Shown: piece after piece, positions 25,612 through 34,142 of the stretch | Layout: each line of letters starts with the position of its first letter | Position numbering within the stretch: position 1 is the first letter of the stretch | NCBI RefSeq assembly: GCF_014873535.1 | Contig: NZ_JADBEF010000001.1 | Span: 1,054,001 to 1,118,000, forward strand | Direction: 5' to 3' | From: Nonomuraea africana | GTDB lineage: Bacteria > Actinomycetota > Actinomycetes > Streptosporangiales > Streptosporangiaceae | Length of the DNA stretch: 64,000 bases | Translations under genes and position numbers: made by a program | Notes under the pieces: generated by a model | What the model was told of the DNA's origin: nothing | Database searches by the model: none | The model's input: the letters and a program-made list of their open reading frames with translations, nothing else

Positions 25612-27417
25612 CTATTGAGGAAGGGGGGCTTCCGTGATTGCCACGATCTTGCCCAGGAGATGGCCGTGCTCGCTCAGCCGGTGCGCTTCGGCCGCCTCCT
25701 CCAGGAGGAAGGTCCTGGCGATCGGCATGCGCACGGCCCCGCCGTCCACGACCTCCCTGACGGCGGCCAGGCCGCTGGAGCCGCCCGTGGAGAAGCGCAC
25801 CCCGTGCTCGCCCGCGCTCGGGTCGGCGATCGTGATCACCTTGGCGGGGTCGCCGGTGAGCCTGACCGAGTCGGCCAGCACGCCCCGGCCCGAGGCGTCG
25901 AGCACCGCGTCCACCGGGCCGACCCGCTCCGCCCAGCCCTCGTCGTAGGCCACGGGGGTCACGCCCAGCTCGCGGAGGAAGCCGTGGTGGCCCTCGCCGG
26001 CCGTGCCGACCACCTCGATCCCGCGGGAGCGGGCCAGCTGGGCGGCGACCAGGCCGACGCCTCCCGCCACCGCGTGGATCAGCAGCCGCTGCCCTGGCTC
26101 GACCCCGAGCTCGGCGAGCGTCCTCGCGGCGGTCTCCGCGGCCACGGGCAGCGCGGCGGCCTCCTCGAACGACAGCCGGTCGGGCTTGGCCAGCAGCTCG
26201 GCGGCATCGGCCAGCGCGTGGTCGGCCAGCCCGCCGGTCGCGACCCTGCCGAACACCGGCTGCCCGAGCCGCCAGCCCTCGACGCCCTCACCGAGCGCGT
26301 CGACGGTGCCGGCGATCTCGAGGCCGGTTCTCGCGGGCTCGTCCAGCGAAACGACCATGAAGCCCCTGCGGAACCTCCAGTCGATGGCGTTCACCGCCGC
26401 CGCCTTCACCGCGACCCTGACCTGGCCGGGGCCGGGCGACGGGATCGGCACCTCGTCGACGGTGAGCACCTCGGGCTCGCCGTACTCCCTGTAGCGGACG
26501 GCTCTGGAGGTGACCAGCAGGACGGCCTTGCCGACGAGCGCGCGCGCCTCGATCGCGGCGTGCGCCTCCGCCGCCCTGTCCAGGGGGACGGCGAGCCCGA
26601 TGGTCGGGGTGATCCCCGCGTGGAAGGCCCGCTCGGCCAGCGTCCTGAACCGCTCGGGCGTGAACTGGACCTGCTCCATCCCCTTCAGCGTGATGCCGCG
26701 CGCCGCGGCCGCCTCCGGGTCGACGGCGGCGGGAGCGCCCGTCATGACGCCGTAGGCGAAGAAACGCCCGCCGGGGGCGGTCAGCTCGAAGGCCCGCTCG
26801 CCCACCTGGCCGCCCACGCCGTCGAAGACCACGTCGTAGGCGCCCTTCGGCTCGGTGTGCGCCGCGCCGAGCCGTTCGGCCCGCCGGCGCTTGGCCGTAC
26901 CGGTGGCCGAGGCGGTGACCTCGGCGCCGGCCGCGGCGGCCAGCTCGACCAGGACCAGGCCGAGTCCGCCGCCCGCCCCGGTGACCAGCACCCGGGCGCC
27001 CGGCTTCAGCTCGGCCGCCTCGACCAGGCTCAACGCCGCCGGGCCCACCTGGAGCAGCGCCGCCGCCTGGGGGAAGCCGAGCGCGTCGGGCACCGGCACC
27101 AGCGCGTCCGCCTCGGCCAGCGCCTGCTCGGCGTAGCCGCGGGTCACCATCGCGGCCACGCGCCGGCCCACCAACGAGGGATCGACGCCCTCGCCCACCG
27201 ACAGCACCCGGCCCGCCACGCCCGTTCCCGGCACGAACGGCGGCTCGGTTCCCGACCAGTCGGCGCCCCATCCGGTGCGCAGCTGCGCCTCGACCGACAG
27301 CACGTCGGCCGCCGCCACGCCCACCACGACCTGGCCGGGCCCCGCGACCAGGTCATCGACCTCTCGCACCCGAAGGACCTCGGGACCGCCGAACCTCGTT
27401 GCCTCCACGATTCTCAT
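25612..27417 (-). CDS. Double zinc-free quinone oxidoreductase (two MDR domains fused)
   Basis: A 601-residue protein made of two complete medium-chain dehydrogenase/reductase units of the quinone oxidoreductase type. Unit one (about 1-304) begins MRIVEATRFGGPEVLRVREV and has the NADPH loop VTGAGGGLGLVLVELA. Unit two (about 310-601) begins VRYREYGEPEVLTVDEVPI and has HAVAGGVGLVAAQLA. Neither has the structural zinc cysteines. They join without a stop through GKAVLLVTSRAVRYRE, which looks like the normal end of one gene running into the start of another. The promoter contains a SoxR box and the transcript appears leaderless. Reduction of quinones or similar redox-cycling compounds is the likely role. 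Confidence 0.88.
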   Translation of the reverse strand: MRIVEATRFGGPEVLRVREVDDLVAGPGQVVVGVAAADVLSVEAQLRTGWGADWSGTEPPFVPGTGVAGRVLSVGEGVDPSLVGRRVAAMVTRGYAEQALAEADALVPVPDALGFPQAAALLQVGPAALSLVEAAELKPGARVLVTGAGGGLGLVLVELAAAAGAEVTASATGTAKRRRAERLGAAHTEPKGAYDVVFDGVGGQVGERAFELTAPGGRFFAYGVMTGAPAAVDPEAAAARGITLKGMEQVQFTPERFRTLAERAFHAGITPTIGLAVPLDRAAEAHAAIEARALVGKAVLLVTSRAVRYREYGEPEVLTVDEVPIPSPGPGQVRVAVKAAAVNAIDWRFRRGFMVVSLDEPARTGLEIAGTVDALGEGVEGWRLGQPVFGRVATGGLADHALADAAELLAKPDRLSFEEAAALPVAAETAARTLAELGVEPGQRLLIHAVAGGVGLVAAQLARSRGIEVVGTAGEGHHGFLRELGVTPVAYDEGWAERVGPVDAVLDASGRGVLADSVRLTGDPAKVITIADPSAGEHGVRFSTGGSSGLAAVREVVDGGAVRMPIARTFLLEEAAEAHRLSEHGHLLGKIVAITEAPLPQ

Positions 27418-27424
27418 GCCGAGC

Positions 27425-27455
27425 AGTCTGATTCCTCAAGTGCGCTTGAGGTCAA
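27425..27455 (-). promoter_or_regulatory. SoxR box within promoter of the double quinone oxidoreductase
   Basis: CCTCAAGTGCGCTTGAGG at 27434-27451 is a perfect 7-7 dyad with 4-bp centre and matches the SoxR box CCTCAAG-N4-CTTGAGG. On the minus strand it lies inside a 19-bp spacer between TTGACC (-35, 27450-27455) and CAGACT (-10, 27425-27430), the lengthened spacing used by MerR-family activators. The ATG is 7 nt after the -10, so transcription probably starts at the initiator codon. Confidence 0.85.
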
Positions 27456-27462
27456 GGCCGGG

Positions 27463-28887
27463 TCAGCCCAGCAGCTTCTGCACCTGCTGGTTGAGGGTCA
27501 GCACGGTCAGCGAGCCGAAGAAGGCGACCGACCAGATCAGCGCCACCAGCCGGTACGAGCGCACCTTGATCGGGCCCGGCAGCGCCCGCCTGTTGAGCAC
27601 GATGAGCAGGATCGAGTAGACGAACATCATCACGGCCGCGAAGCTTGCCGACATCACCAGCAGGATCAGCGGCTGGTCGAAGCCCGCCAGCAGGATCGTG
27701 ATGCCGACCAGCGTCATCGCCCAGACGATGACGAAGTAGACCTTGTTCACCGAGATCGAGCGCTCGCGCAGGTAGACGGTCTTGAGCACGTCAGAGGCGA
27801 GCCTGCTGGTGTAGTCGACGATGCCCATCGCCGAGGCGAACAGCGACAGCGCGCCGATGACCCAGAACAGCACGCCGAACCACGGGCCCACGGTGTCGCG
27901 CAGCGCCTCGCCCTCGACCCTCAGGAAGGCGATGCTGTTGGCCAGCCCCTGCTGCCCGAAGACGGTGGAGTAGGCCAGCATCGACATCAGCGCGATCGTC
28001 ACGAACGACACGACGGCGAACGTCGAGCCCTGCTCGATGTTGGCGAACCGCCACCAGGCCCGCCACCTGGCGAGGTTCTCCTTCGTCGGGGCGAACTGGT
28101 AGCCGGTGGAGGAGACCGCCTCCTCCTCGCCGGTGACCGGGCTGACCAGGCGCGGCACGTAGGCGCCCATGCCCAGGCCCTTGTCGCGGATCCAGTTGCT
28201 CTGGCACAGGTTCTGCCCGCCGCCCGCGCCGGCGTAGGCGATGGCGCCCATCAGCAGCGCGAACTCCAGCGGCGGGACGGGGAAGGAGGCGTCGACGGTG
28301 AGCCCCCTGCCCAGCGCCGTCCACGCTTCGGCGTTGATCGCGAACAGGACGGCCACCACGATCAGGATGAGCACCAGCGCGATCTTGAGGAAGATCACCC
28401 GCTCCAGCGCGATGTAGATGACCGGGGCCAGCGTCAGGCCCAGCGCGATCACCACCAGCATGCCGATCGCGATGTAGCGGACGGCGCCCTGCCCGCTGCC
28501 GGTCAGGTAGGTCACCATCGTCGCCGAGGTGGTCACCCAGCCCGGCCACAGGTTCGACAGCAGCGTCATGAGGACGAAGACCGCGCCCCAGTGCTTCCAG
28601 AAGCGGCTGAAACCGGTCAGCGCGGTCTCGCCGGTGGCCAGCGTGTAGCGCTCGATCTCCATGTTGAGGAACCACTGGGTCACGATGCCGACCAGGGCGC
28701 CCCAGATGAAGATCAGCCCGACCTGCGAGGCGATGTAGGGCCAGAGGATGAACTCACCGCTCGCCAGGCCGACCCCGGCGCCGACCAGGCCGGGGCCGAT
28801 CAGCCGCCACTTCGAGGTCGGCGCGTCGGGCAGGTCTCGGATGGCGACAGGCGGCAGAACGCGGTGCGGAACCGTAGGGGTGAACAC
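27463..28887 (-). CDS. Nramp-superfamily transporter lacking the DPGN motif
   Basis: A 474-residue membrane protein with 11 or so helices of the Nramp (SLC11) fold. The first helix reads GPGLVGAGVGLASGEFILWP where true Nramp metal transporters have DPGN, and the sixth helix lacks the usual metal-ligating Met and His. It therefore belongs to the divergent Nramp-related group whose substrates may not be manganese or iron. The GTG at 28887 leaves a 25-residue cytoplasmic tail before helix 1. It is the last gene of the BVMO-M19-M20-GNAT operon, 9 bp after the GNAT stop. Confidence 0.8.
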   Translation of the reverse strand: MFTPTVPHRVLPPVAIRDLPDAPTSKWRLIGPGLVGAGVGLASGEFILWPYIASQVGLIFIWGALVGIVTQWFLNMEIERYTLATGETALTGFSRFWKHWGAVFVLMTLLSNLWPGWVTTSATMVTYLTGSGQGAVRYIAIGMLVVIALGLTLAPVIYIALERVIFLKIALVLILIVVAVLFAINAEAWTALGRGLTVDASFPVPPLEFALLMGAIAYAGAGGGQNLCQSNWIRDKGLGMGAYVPRLVSPVTGEEEAVSSTGYQFAPTKENLARWRAWWRFANIEQGSTFAVVSFVTIALMSMLAYSTVFGQQGLANSIAFLRVEGEALRDTVGPWFGVLFWVIGALSLFASAMGIVDYTSRLASDVLKTVYLRERSISVNKVYFVIVWAMTLVGITILLAGFDQPLILLVMSASFAAVMMFVYSILLIVLNRRALPGPIKVRSYRLVALIWSVAFFGSLTVLTLNQQVQKLLG

Positions 28888-28896
28888 AGCCGGGAC

Positions 28897-29643
28897 CTAC
28901 CCGCCGCGCACCACATACTCACCTATTTCTGTGAAATCGGTCACACGTCCGTCGCGTGCCATCAGACCGCCCAGCACCTCGCGCATCGCATGCCGCCACG
29001 CCCGGCTCGCGTCACGATCCCGCCGCCGCAGCGCCTCGATGTCGGCGGGCGTGCCGACCAGCACCACCGGCCCGTCGGCGGCCTGCCGCACCGGGCGGCC
29101 GTCCACCTCCCGCAGCGCCACCGCACCGTCGTACCGCCCCGCCGGGGCGACCTCCTCCTTGAGCAGCCACTCGACCACCAGGCGGTCGGACTCGTCGCCC
29201 TCGTTGATGGCGTCCGCCATCTCTCCGTAGAAGCTCTCCACGTACTCGACCGGGCGTGCCCCGAGCTTGGTGAGGTTGAAGTGCGCGTTACGGCGCACCA
29301 GCGGGTCGTAGGTCCAGGTGACGCGGTCGATGCCGCGCTCCAGGCACCACTGCCTCTGGTGCGACTTGAGCGCGTAGCCGATGCCCCTGCCCGAAACGGC
29401 ACCCGTGACATGAGAGTGCAGGCTGTTGCCCGAGGCGAGGATGCCCACGCTGGCGCCGACCAGCTCACCGCCCTCGAAGGCGCCCGCGACGTAGCCGCCC
29501 GCGTGCGAGAAGACCCGCAGCAGCTCGACCGTGACGGGCGGGTTGGCCGGGTCGGGACGCCAGATGGCGTCGAACAGCCTGTGCACGGCGGCGAACTCGC
29601 CGATCTCGTGCAGCTCCCGCACCGCCACCTGGTCTCTCGCCAC
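28897..29643 (-). CDS. GNAT-superfamily protein (COG3375-like)
   Basis: A 248-residue protein resembling the large predicted acetyltransferases of COG3375. It has VAVRELHEIGEF at the start, LVGASVGILASGNSLHSH, the acyl-CoA loop AVSGRGIGYALKSHQRQW and WTYDPLVRRNAHFNLTKLGA. The last of these, ending with NLTKLGA and VESFYGEM, is distinctive for the group. Substrate unknown. GTG start at 29643. It sits between the M20 peptidase and Nramp-like genes on one transcript. Confidence 0.78.
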   Translation of the reverse strand: MARDQVAVRELHEIGEFAAVHRLFDAIWRPDPANPPVTVELLRVFSHAGGYVAGAFEGGELVGASVGILASGNSLHSHVTGAVSGRGIGYALKSHQRQWCLERGIDRVTWTYDPLVRRNAHFNLTKLGARPVEYVESFYGEMADAINEGDESDRLVVEWLLKEEVAPAGRYDGAVALREVDGRPVRQAADGPVVLVGTPADIEALRRRDRDASRAWRHAMREVLGGLMARDGRVTDFTEIGEYVVRGG

Positions 29644-29688
29644 GCTCTGGAATCTATCCGAGCCCGCCCGCCCCTCCGCCGGCTCGGG

Positions 29689-30831
29689 TCAGGACGACAG
29701 GAACGCGGCGACCAGCGCCCTGAGCAGCGCCGCTCTCCTGGGCATCTCGGCCACGACCACGTGCTCGTGGTCGGCGTGCGCGCCGCCACCCACCGCGCCG
29801 AGCCCGTCCAGTGTCGGCACTCCCATTCCGGCCGTGAAGTTCCCGTCGGACGCCCCGCCGACGGACGCCTGGAGCAGCGGGCCGACCCCCAGCCCCGCCG
29901 CGAGCGCCTGGGCCAGGCCGAACAGCTCGGCCGACCTGGACGCCTCCATCGGCGGACGGTTCGGGCCGCCGGTCACCTCCAGCCGCGTCCCCTCGACCTG
30001 GGGAGACAGGGCGCGCATGAGCAGGTCGACCCTGGACTGGGCGGCCAGCGTCGGCACCCGCACGTCCACCCCCACGCGCGCCAGGGCGGGCACCGTGTTG
30101 AGCGTGGTGCCGCCCGCCAGGACGGTCGGCGTGACCGTGGTGCCGGCGGTGCCGGCGGTGCCGGTGGTGCCCGTGGCGCTGATGGTGCCGGAGGCGTCGA
30201 CGAGATCCGCGGAGTCGGCCATGGCCGCCATCCCCGCGATGGTGAGGATCTGGTGGGCCAGTTCGATCCCGGCGTTGGCGCCGTTCCACGGCTCGAGGCC
30301 CGCGTGCGCGGCCTTGCCGTACACGGTGACCGTGTAGTCGGAGGTGCCCTTCCTGGCGGTCTTGAGCGCGCCGCCGTCCGCGCTGCCCTCCAGCACGAAC
30401 GCGGCCGACAGGCCGCGCGCGCACTCCTCGATCAGCGCGCGCGAGGTGGTCGAGCCGACCTCCTCGTCGCCGGTGACCAGCACGCTGATCCCGTCGAGGG
30501 AGCCGAGCCCGGCCAGCGCGTGGAACGTCTGCACCAGCCCCGCCTTCATGTCGAAGACGCCCGGACCCCTGGCCACGCCGTCGATCAGCGACCACGGGTG
30601 GGTGACGAGCGTGCCGATCGGCCACACGGTGTCGTGGTGGCCGAGCAGCAGCACCCGCGGCGTGCCGAAGCTCCAGCGCAGGTGCGTGACGCCGTCGACC
30701 ACGATCGTCTCGGGCGTGGCGCCGAGGTGGCGGGCGCCCATCGCGGCCACCACCTTGGCGCTGCGCGCGACCGCCGCGAGATCGCTGGAGAAGGACTCGC
30801 AGGTGACCAGTTCCTCGAGGTCGTCGATCAC
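29689..30831 (-). CDS. M20-family metallopeptidase (carboxypeptidase G2/ArgE-like)
   Basis: A 380-residue zinc hydrolase. Metal ligands are visible as LLLGHHDTVWP (HxD), GPGVFDMKAG (bridging Asp), VTGDEEVGS (catalytic Glu-Glu), AFVLEG and the terminal HADHEHV. The dimerisation/lid domain contains a low-complexity Gly-Thr-rich insert (TGTTGTAGTAGTTVTPT) encoded by an imperfect GCCGGCGGT repeat. It likely removes a terminal amino acid or acyl group from a small peptide-like substrate. GTG start overlaps the M19 dipeptidase stop by 4 bp. Confidence 0.85.
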   Translation of the reverse strand: MIDDLEELVTCESFSSDLAAVARSAKVVAAMGARHLGATPETIVVDGVTHLRWSFGTPRVLLLGHHDTVWPIGTLVTHPWSLIDGVARGPGVFDMKAGLVQTFHALAGLGSLDGISVLVTGDEEVGSTTSRALIEECARGLSAAFVLEGSADGGALKTARKGTSDYTVTVYGKAAHAGLEPWNGANAGIELAHQILTIAGMAAMADSADLVDASGTISATGTTGTAGTAGTTVTPTVLAGGTTLNTVPALARVGVDVRVPTLAAQSRVDLLMRALSPQVEGTRLEVTGGPNRPPMEASRSAELFGLAQALAAGLGVGPLLQASVGGASDGNFTAGMGVPTLDGLGAVGGGAHADHEHVVVAEMPRRAALLRALVAAFLSS

Positions 30832-31832
30832 GCCAGCGCCTTCCCGAACAGGCGGTGCACGTTGCCACCGACGATCTTCCGCACGTCCGCCTCGGGCAGC
30901 CCGCGCGCCAGCAGGCCCTCGGCCACGAGCGGCAGGCCGCCCGGCCCCTCCAGCCCGGGCACGACGGCGCGGTTGTCGATGCCGCTGGTGCTGACGCCCT
31001 CGCAGCACGGGGGAGTGAGATCGCGCATGACCTCGTCCATGAAGTCGGGGCCGAGCCCCACGTGGTCGATGCCCGCCACGTCCGCGATGTGCTCGATGTG
31101 GTCGAGCACATGGTCGAGGGTGGCCTCGCGGGCGTTCTCGGTGAGGAAGGCGGCCAGGAAGTTCACGCAGATCACGCCGCCCGTGCCGGCGACGCCCCTG
31201 ATCTGCTCGTCGGTGAGGTTGCGGTGGTGGTCGCGCAGGGCGCGGGCCGAGGAGTGGGTGGCGATGAGCGGCCTGGTGGCCAGCTCCAGCACGTGCGCCA
31301 CGCCGGAGGCGCCGAGGTGCGAGACGTCGAACAGGATGCCGAGCCGTTCCATCTCCCGCAGCGCCTCGACGCCGTGGGAGGTGAGCCCGCTGCCGGTGGC
31401 GTCCTCGCCGCTGCCGTCGGCCAGCGGGGTGCGGCCCCAGTGCGCGATCGAGGCCACCCGCACGCCCAGCCGATGCATCGTCGGGATCAGCTCGACGCTG
31501 GCGTCGATGCCCGGCATGCTCTCCATGGCCAGCACGAGGGCGATCTTGCCCTCGGCGAGGGCGGCGTCGATCTGGGCGGCGTCGAGGCACAGCGCCACGG
31601 CGTCGGCGTTGCCCTCGGCGATGACGTGCGCGCACTCGATCATGCGCAGCGTCTGCCTGAGCGAGCCCTCAGGACGGTACTGCGACGAGATGAACACCGG
31701 CAGCACCTGCAGGTTCACCCCGCCCTGCCGCAGCTGGGGCAGCCATTGGGCGCGGAAGAACTCCGCCCACAGTCGCGGCGCTCTCGCGGAGACCGCCATG
31801 AGTAGGTCGTTGTGCGTGTCAGCCACCATCAT
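30828..31832 (-). CDS. Membrane dipeptidase-like protein (peptidase M19)
   Basis: A 334-residue TIM-barrel zinc dipeptidase of the renal dipeptidase family. Metal-binding segments are VADTHNDLLM (HxD), the glutamate in LAMESMPGID, ILFDVSHLG and LIATHSSARALRDHHRNLTD; the last carries two His. GIDHVGLGPDFMD is the family's C-terminal Asp motif. No signal peptide, so cytoplasmic. The ATG at 31832 overlaps the monooxygenase stop by 4 bp. Confidence 0.88.
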   Translation of the reverse strand: MMVADTHNDLLMAVSARAPRLWAEFFRAQWLPQLRQGGVNLQVLPVFISSQYRPEGSLRQTLRMIECAHVIAEGNADAVALCLDAAQIDAALAEGKIALVLAMESMPGIDASVELIPTMHRLGVRVASIAHWGRTPLADGSGEDATGSGLTSHGVEALREMERLGILFDVSHLGASGVAHVLELATRPLIATHSSARALRDHHRNLTDEQIRGVAGTGGVICVNFLAAFLTENAREATLDHVLDHIEHIADVAGIDHVGLGPDFMDEVMRDLTPPCCEGVSTSGIDNRAVVPGLEGPGGLPLVAEGLLARGLPEADVRKIVGGNVHRLFGKALA

Positions 31833-33259
31833 GCCGAAGACGTTAGCCGGTAGGCGGGCAGCGGCGGCAGGCCCGTCAGCCTGCGGTACAGCGTCGTCGG
31901 CCCGGGCCAGTTGTTGGTGACCCGCCCCTCCGCCGTCTTGTACCAGCTCTGGCAGCCGTTGCCCCACACCATCCGCTCCATCGCCGCCGCCAGCTGCCGG
32001 CGCCAGGCCGCCATCGCCTCGGGCCTGACCTCCATCGGCCCCATCTCGGCGAGGTACGGCAGGCAGGCCATGACGTGGCGCACCTGACACTCGATCATGA
32101 AGACGATGGAGTTGTGCCCGAGGTTGGTGTTCGGGCCGTAGAGCAGGAACAGGTTCGGAAAGTGCGGCACCGAGATGCCGAGATAGGCTTCGGCGCCGTC
32201 CTTCCACTGGTCGGCGAGCGTCCGCCCGCCGGTGCCGGTGAACTCGATCGGCTGCAGGAACTCGGTCGTGCGGAAGCCGGTGGCGAAGATGATCGTGTCC
32301 GCCTCGCGCAGCCCCTCGGCGGTCTCGACGCCCTTGGCCGCGATCCGGACGATCGGATCGGTGACGACCTCGACGTTCGGCCTGGTCAGAGCGGGATAGA
32401 ACGAGCTGTCGATGACCACGCGCTTGCAGCCGGCGGGGAAGCCGGGGGTGAGCTTGGCGCGCAGTCCCGGATCGGCGACCTGCGCGTGGAGGTGGCCGAG
32501 CGCCCGTTTCCTCAGCAGGTTCGCGCTCCAGCCCTTCGCGAGGGCCGGGTAGAGGGTGCCCTCGGCGTACCGGTAGATCCACTCGCGGTAGGCCCGCTGG
32601 AGGCCGGGGGCCAGGTGCAGCGCGAGCCTGGTGACCGGGCCGAAGGTGGCGTCGGGCTTGGGGATGACCCAGTTCGGGGTGCGCTGGAAGACGTCGAGCC
32701 GCTCCACCAGAGGCTGGATGCGGGGGATGAACTGGGCGGCCGACGACCCGTTGCCGATCACCGCGACGCGGCGGCCGCGCAGGTCGTGGTCGTGGTTCCA
32801 CCGGGCGCTGTGGAAGGAGACGCCCGAGAAGCCTTCCCTTCCCGGGATCTCGGGGTAGGCCGGGCGGTTGAGCTGGCCCACGCTCGACACGACGACGTCG
32901 AACCGCTCCGTGCCCTCGTCCGTCGTGACCTGCCAGTGGCGGCCGTCGAAGCGGGCCGCCCGGACCTCGGTGTTGAACCTGATTTTCCGCCTGACACCGT
33001 ATTTGTCGGCACACATCTCGAGATAGGCGAGGATTTCGGGTTGTTCCGGATAGCGGCGGGTCCAGCTGGCGTACTTCTCGAAGGAGTACGAATACAGGTG
33101 GGAGGGGATGTCGCAGCCCGCGCCGGGATAGCTGTTGTCGCGCCAGGTGCCGCCGACGCCGCCCGCCTTCTCGAAGACGGTGTAGGCGATCCCCGCCGGT
33201 TCCAGCCGGATCGCCATGCACAGCCCGCCGAATCCCGCACCGATGATCGCGACCCTCAT
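31829..33259 (-). CDS. Flavin-dependent monooxygenase, Baeyer-Villiger type
   Basis: A 476-residue FAD/NADPH monooxygenase. FAD fingerprint VAIIGAGFGG is at the N-terminus, the BVMO fingerprint FSGVSFHSARW lies at about 144-154 (FxGxxxHxxxW), and the NADPH loop is VAVIGNGSSAAQ. FATGFR near the C-terminal third is also typical. Such enzymes insert oxygen next to a ketone or oxidise heteroatoms. A GGGAGGA ribosome binding site precedes the ATG. First gene of a probable five-gene operon with two peptidases, a GNAT and a transporter. Confidence 0.88.
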   Translation of the reverse strand: MRVAIIGAGFGGLCMAIRLEPAGIAYTVFEKAGGVGGTWRDNSYPGAGCDIPSHLYSYSFEKYASWTRRYPEQPEILAYLEMCADKYGVRRKIRFNTEVRAARFDGRHWQVTTDEGTERFDVVVSSVGQLNRPAYPEIPGREGFSGVSFHSARWNHDHDLRGRRVAVIGNGSSAAQFIPRIQPLVERLDVFQRTPNWVIPKPDATFGPVTRLALHLAPGLQRAYREWIYRYAEGTLYPALAKGWSANLLRKRALGHLHAQVADPGLRAKLTPGFPAGCKRVVIDSSFYPALTRPNVEVVTDPIVRIAAKGVETAEGLREADTIIFATGFRTTEFLQPIEFTGTGGRTLADQWKDGAEAYLGISVPHFPNLFLLYGPNTNLGHNSIVFMIECQVRHVMACLPYLAEMGPMEVRPEAMAAWRRQLAAAMERMVWGNGCQSWYKTAEGRVTNNWPGPTTLYRRLTGLPPLPAYRLTSSA

Positions 33260-33342
33260 GCGTCCTCCCAGATGTCAGGATCCACTTACGGTAGGCGGCG
33301 CACGTCCACGTGTCGAGGTGCCCGAGCCGGTAGTCTGCGCAG

Positions 33343-34140
33343 GTGACGCTGGCAGATGTGATCAACGTGCTCGAGGCCGCCTACCCGCCCGCCAGGGCCG
33401 AGTCGTGGGACGCCGTCGGCCTGGTCTGCGGTGACCCGGCCCAGAAGGTGCGCAGGGTGCTGTTCGCCGTCGACCCCGTGCCCGTCGTGGCCGAGGAGGC
33501 CCTCGACTGGGGCGCCGATCTGATCGTCGTCCACCACCCGCTCTACCTGCGCGGCACCACCAGCGTCGCCGCCACCACCTACAAGGGACGGCTGGTCCAC
33601 GACCTGATCCGCAACGACGTGGCCCTCTACACCGCGCACACCAACGCCGACGTCGCCAACCCCGGCGTCTCCGACGCGCTGGCCAGGGCGGTCGGCCTGG
33701 TCGGCGACCTGGTGCCGCTCGCGCCGCTGCCCGACGACCCGTGGCGCGGGCTCGGCCGCATCGGCTCGGTCCCCGAGATGACGCTCGGCGACTTCGCCAG
33801 GCAGGTGGCCGACGGGCTGCCCGCCACCTCGTGGGGGGTTCGGGTCGCGGGCGACCCGTCCAGGCCGGTCACGCGCGTGGCCGTCAGCGGCGGCGCGGGT
33901 GACTCCCTGCTCGGTACGGCGAGGGCCGCGGGCGTCGACGTCTTCCTCACCGCCGACCTGCGTCACCACCCGGCCAGCGAGTTCGTCGAGACCGGCGGTC
34001 CCGCGCTGATCGACGCCGCCCACTGGGCCACCGAATGGCCATGGCTGGACAGCGCGGCGTCCATCCTCACCTCCGGTGGCGTTAACGTTGAGACGCGCGT
34101 CTCCGCCACGGTCACCGATGCTTGGACAAAAGGATATTGA
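33343..34140 (+). CDS. Nif3-like dinuclear metal-centre protein
   Basis: A 265-residue member of the Nif3/YbgI (DUF34) family. Metal-site segments are ESWDAVGLVCGD, DLIVVHHPLYLRG, ALYTAHTNAD and the late HHPASEF and DAAHWATE. The biochemical role of this family is debated (GTP cyclohydrolase-like or metal/cofactor-damage control). The order Nif3, zinc-ribbon protein, RNase H-phosphatase matches mycobacterial Rv2230c-Rv2229c-Rv2228c. GTG start at 33343; a TAGTCT hexamer seven bases upstream suggests a leaderless transcript. Confidence 0.88.
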   Translation: MTLADVINVLEAAYPPARAESWDAVGLVCGDPAQKVRRVLFAVDPVPVVAEEALDWGADLIVVHHPLYLRGTTSVAATTYKGRLVHDLIRNDVALYTAHTNADVANPGVSDALARAVGLVGDLVPLAPLPDDPWRGLGRIGSVPEMTLGDFARQVADGLPATSWGVRVAGDPSRPVTRVAVSGGAGDSLLGTARAAGVDVFLTADLRHHPASEFVETGGPALIDAAHWATEWPWLDSAASILTSGGVNVETRVSATVTDAWTKGY

Positions 34141-34142
34141 TC

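Noticed and set aside
25480..31920. 2146-residue rightward ORF
   Set aside because: Lies antisense to six well-supported genes; composition is typical of a shadow frame and no domain is seen.
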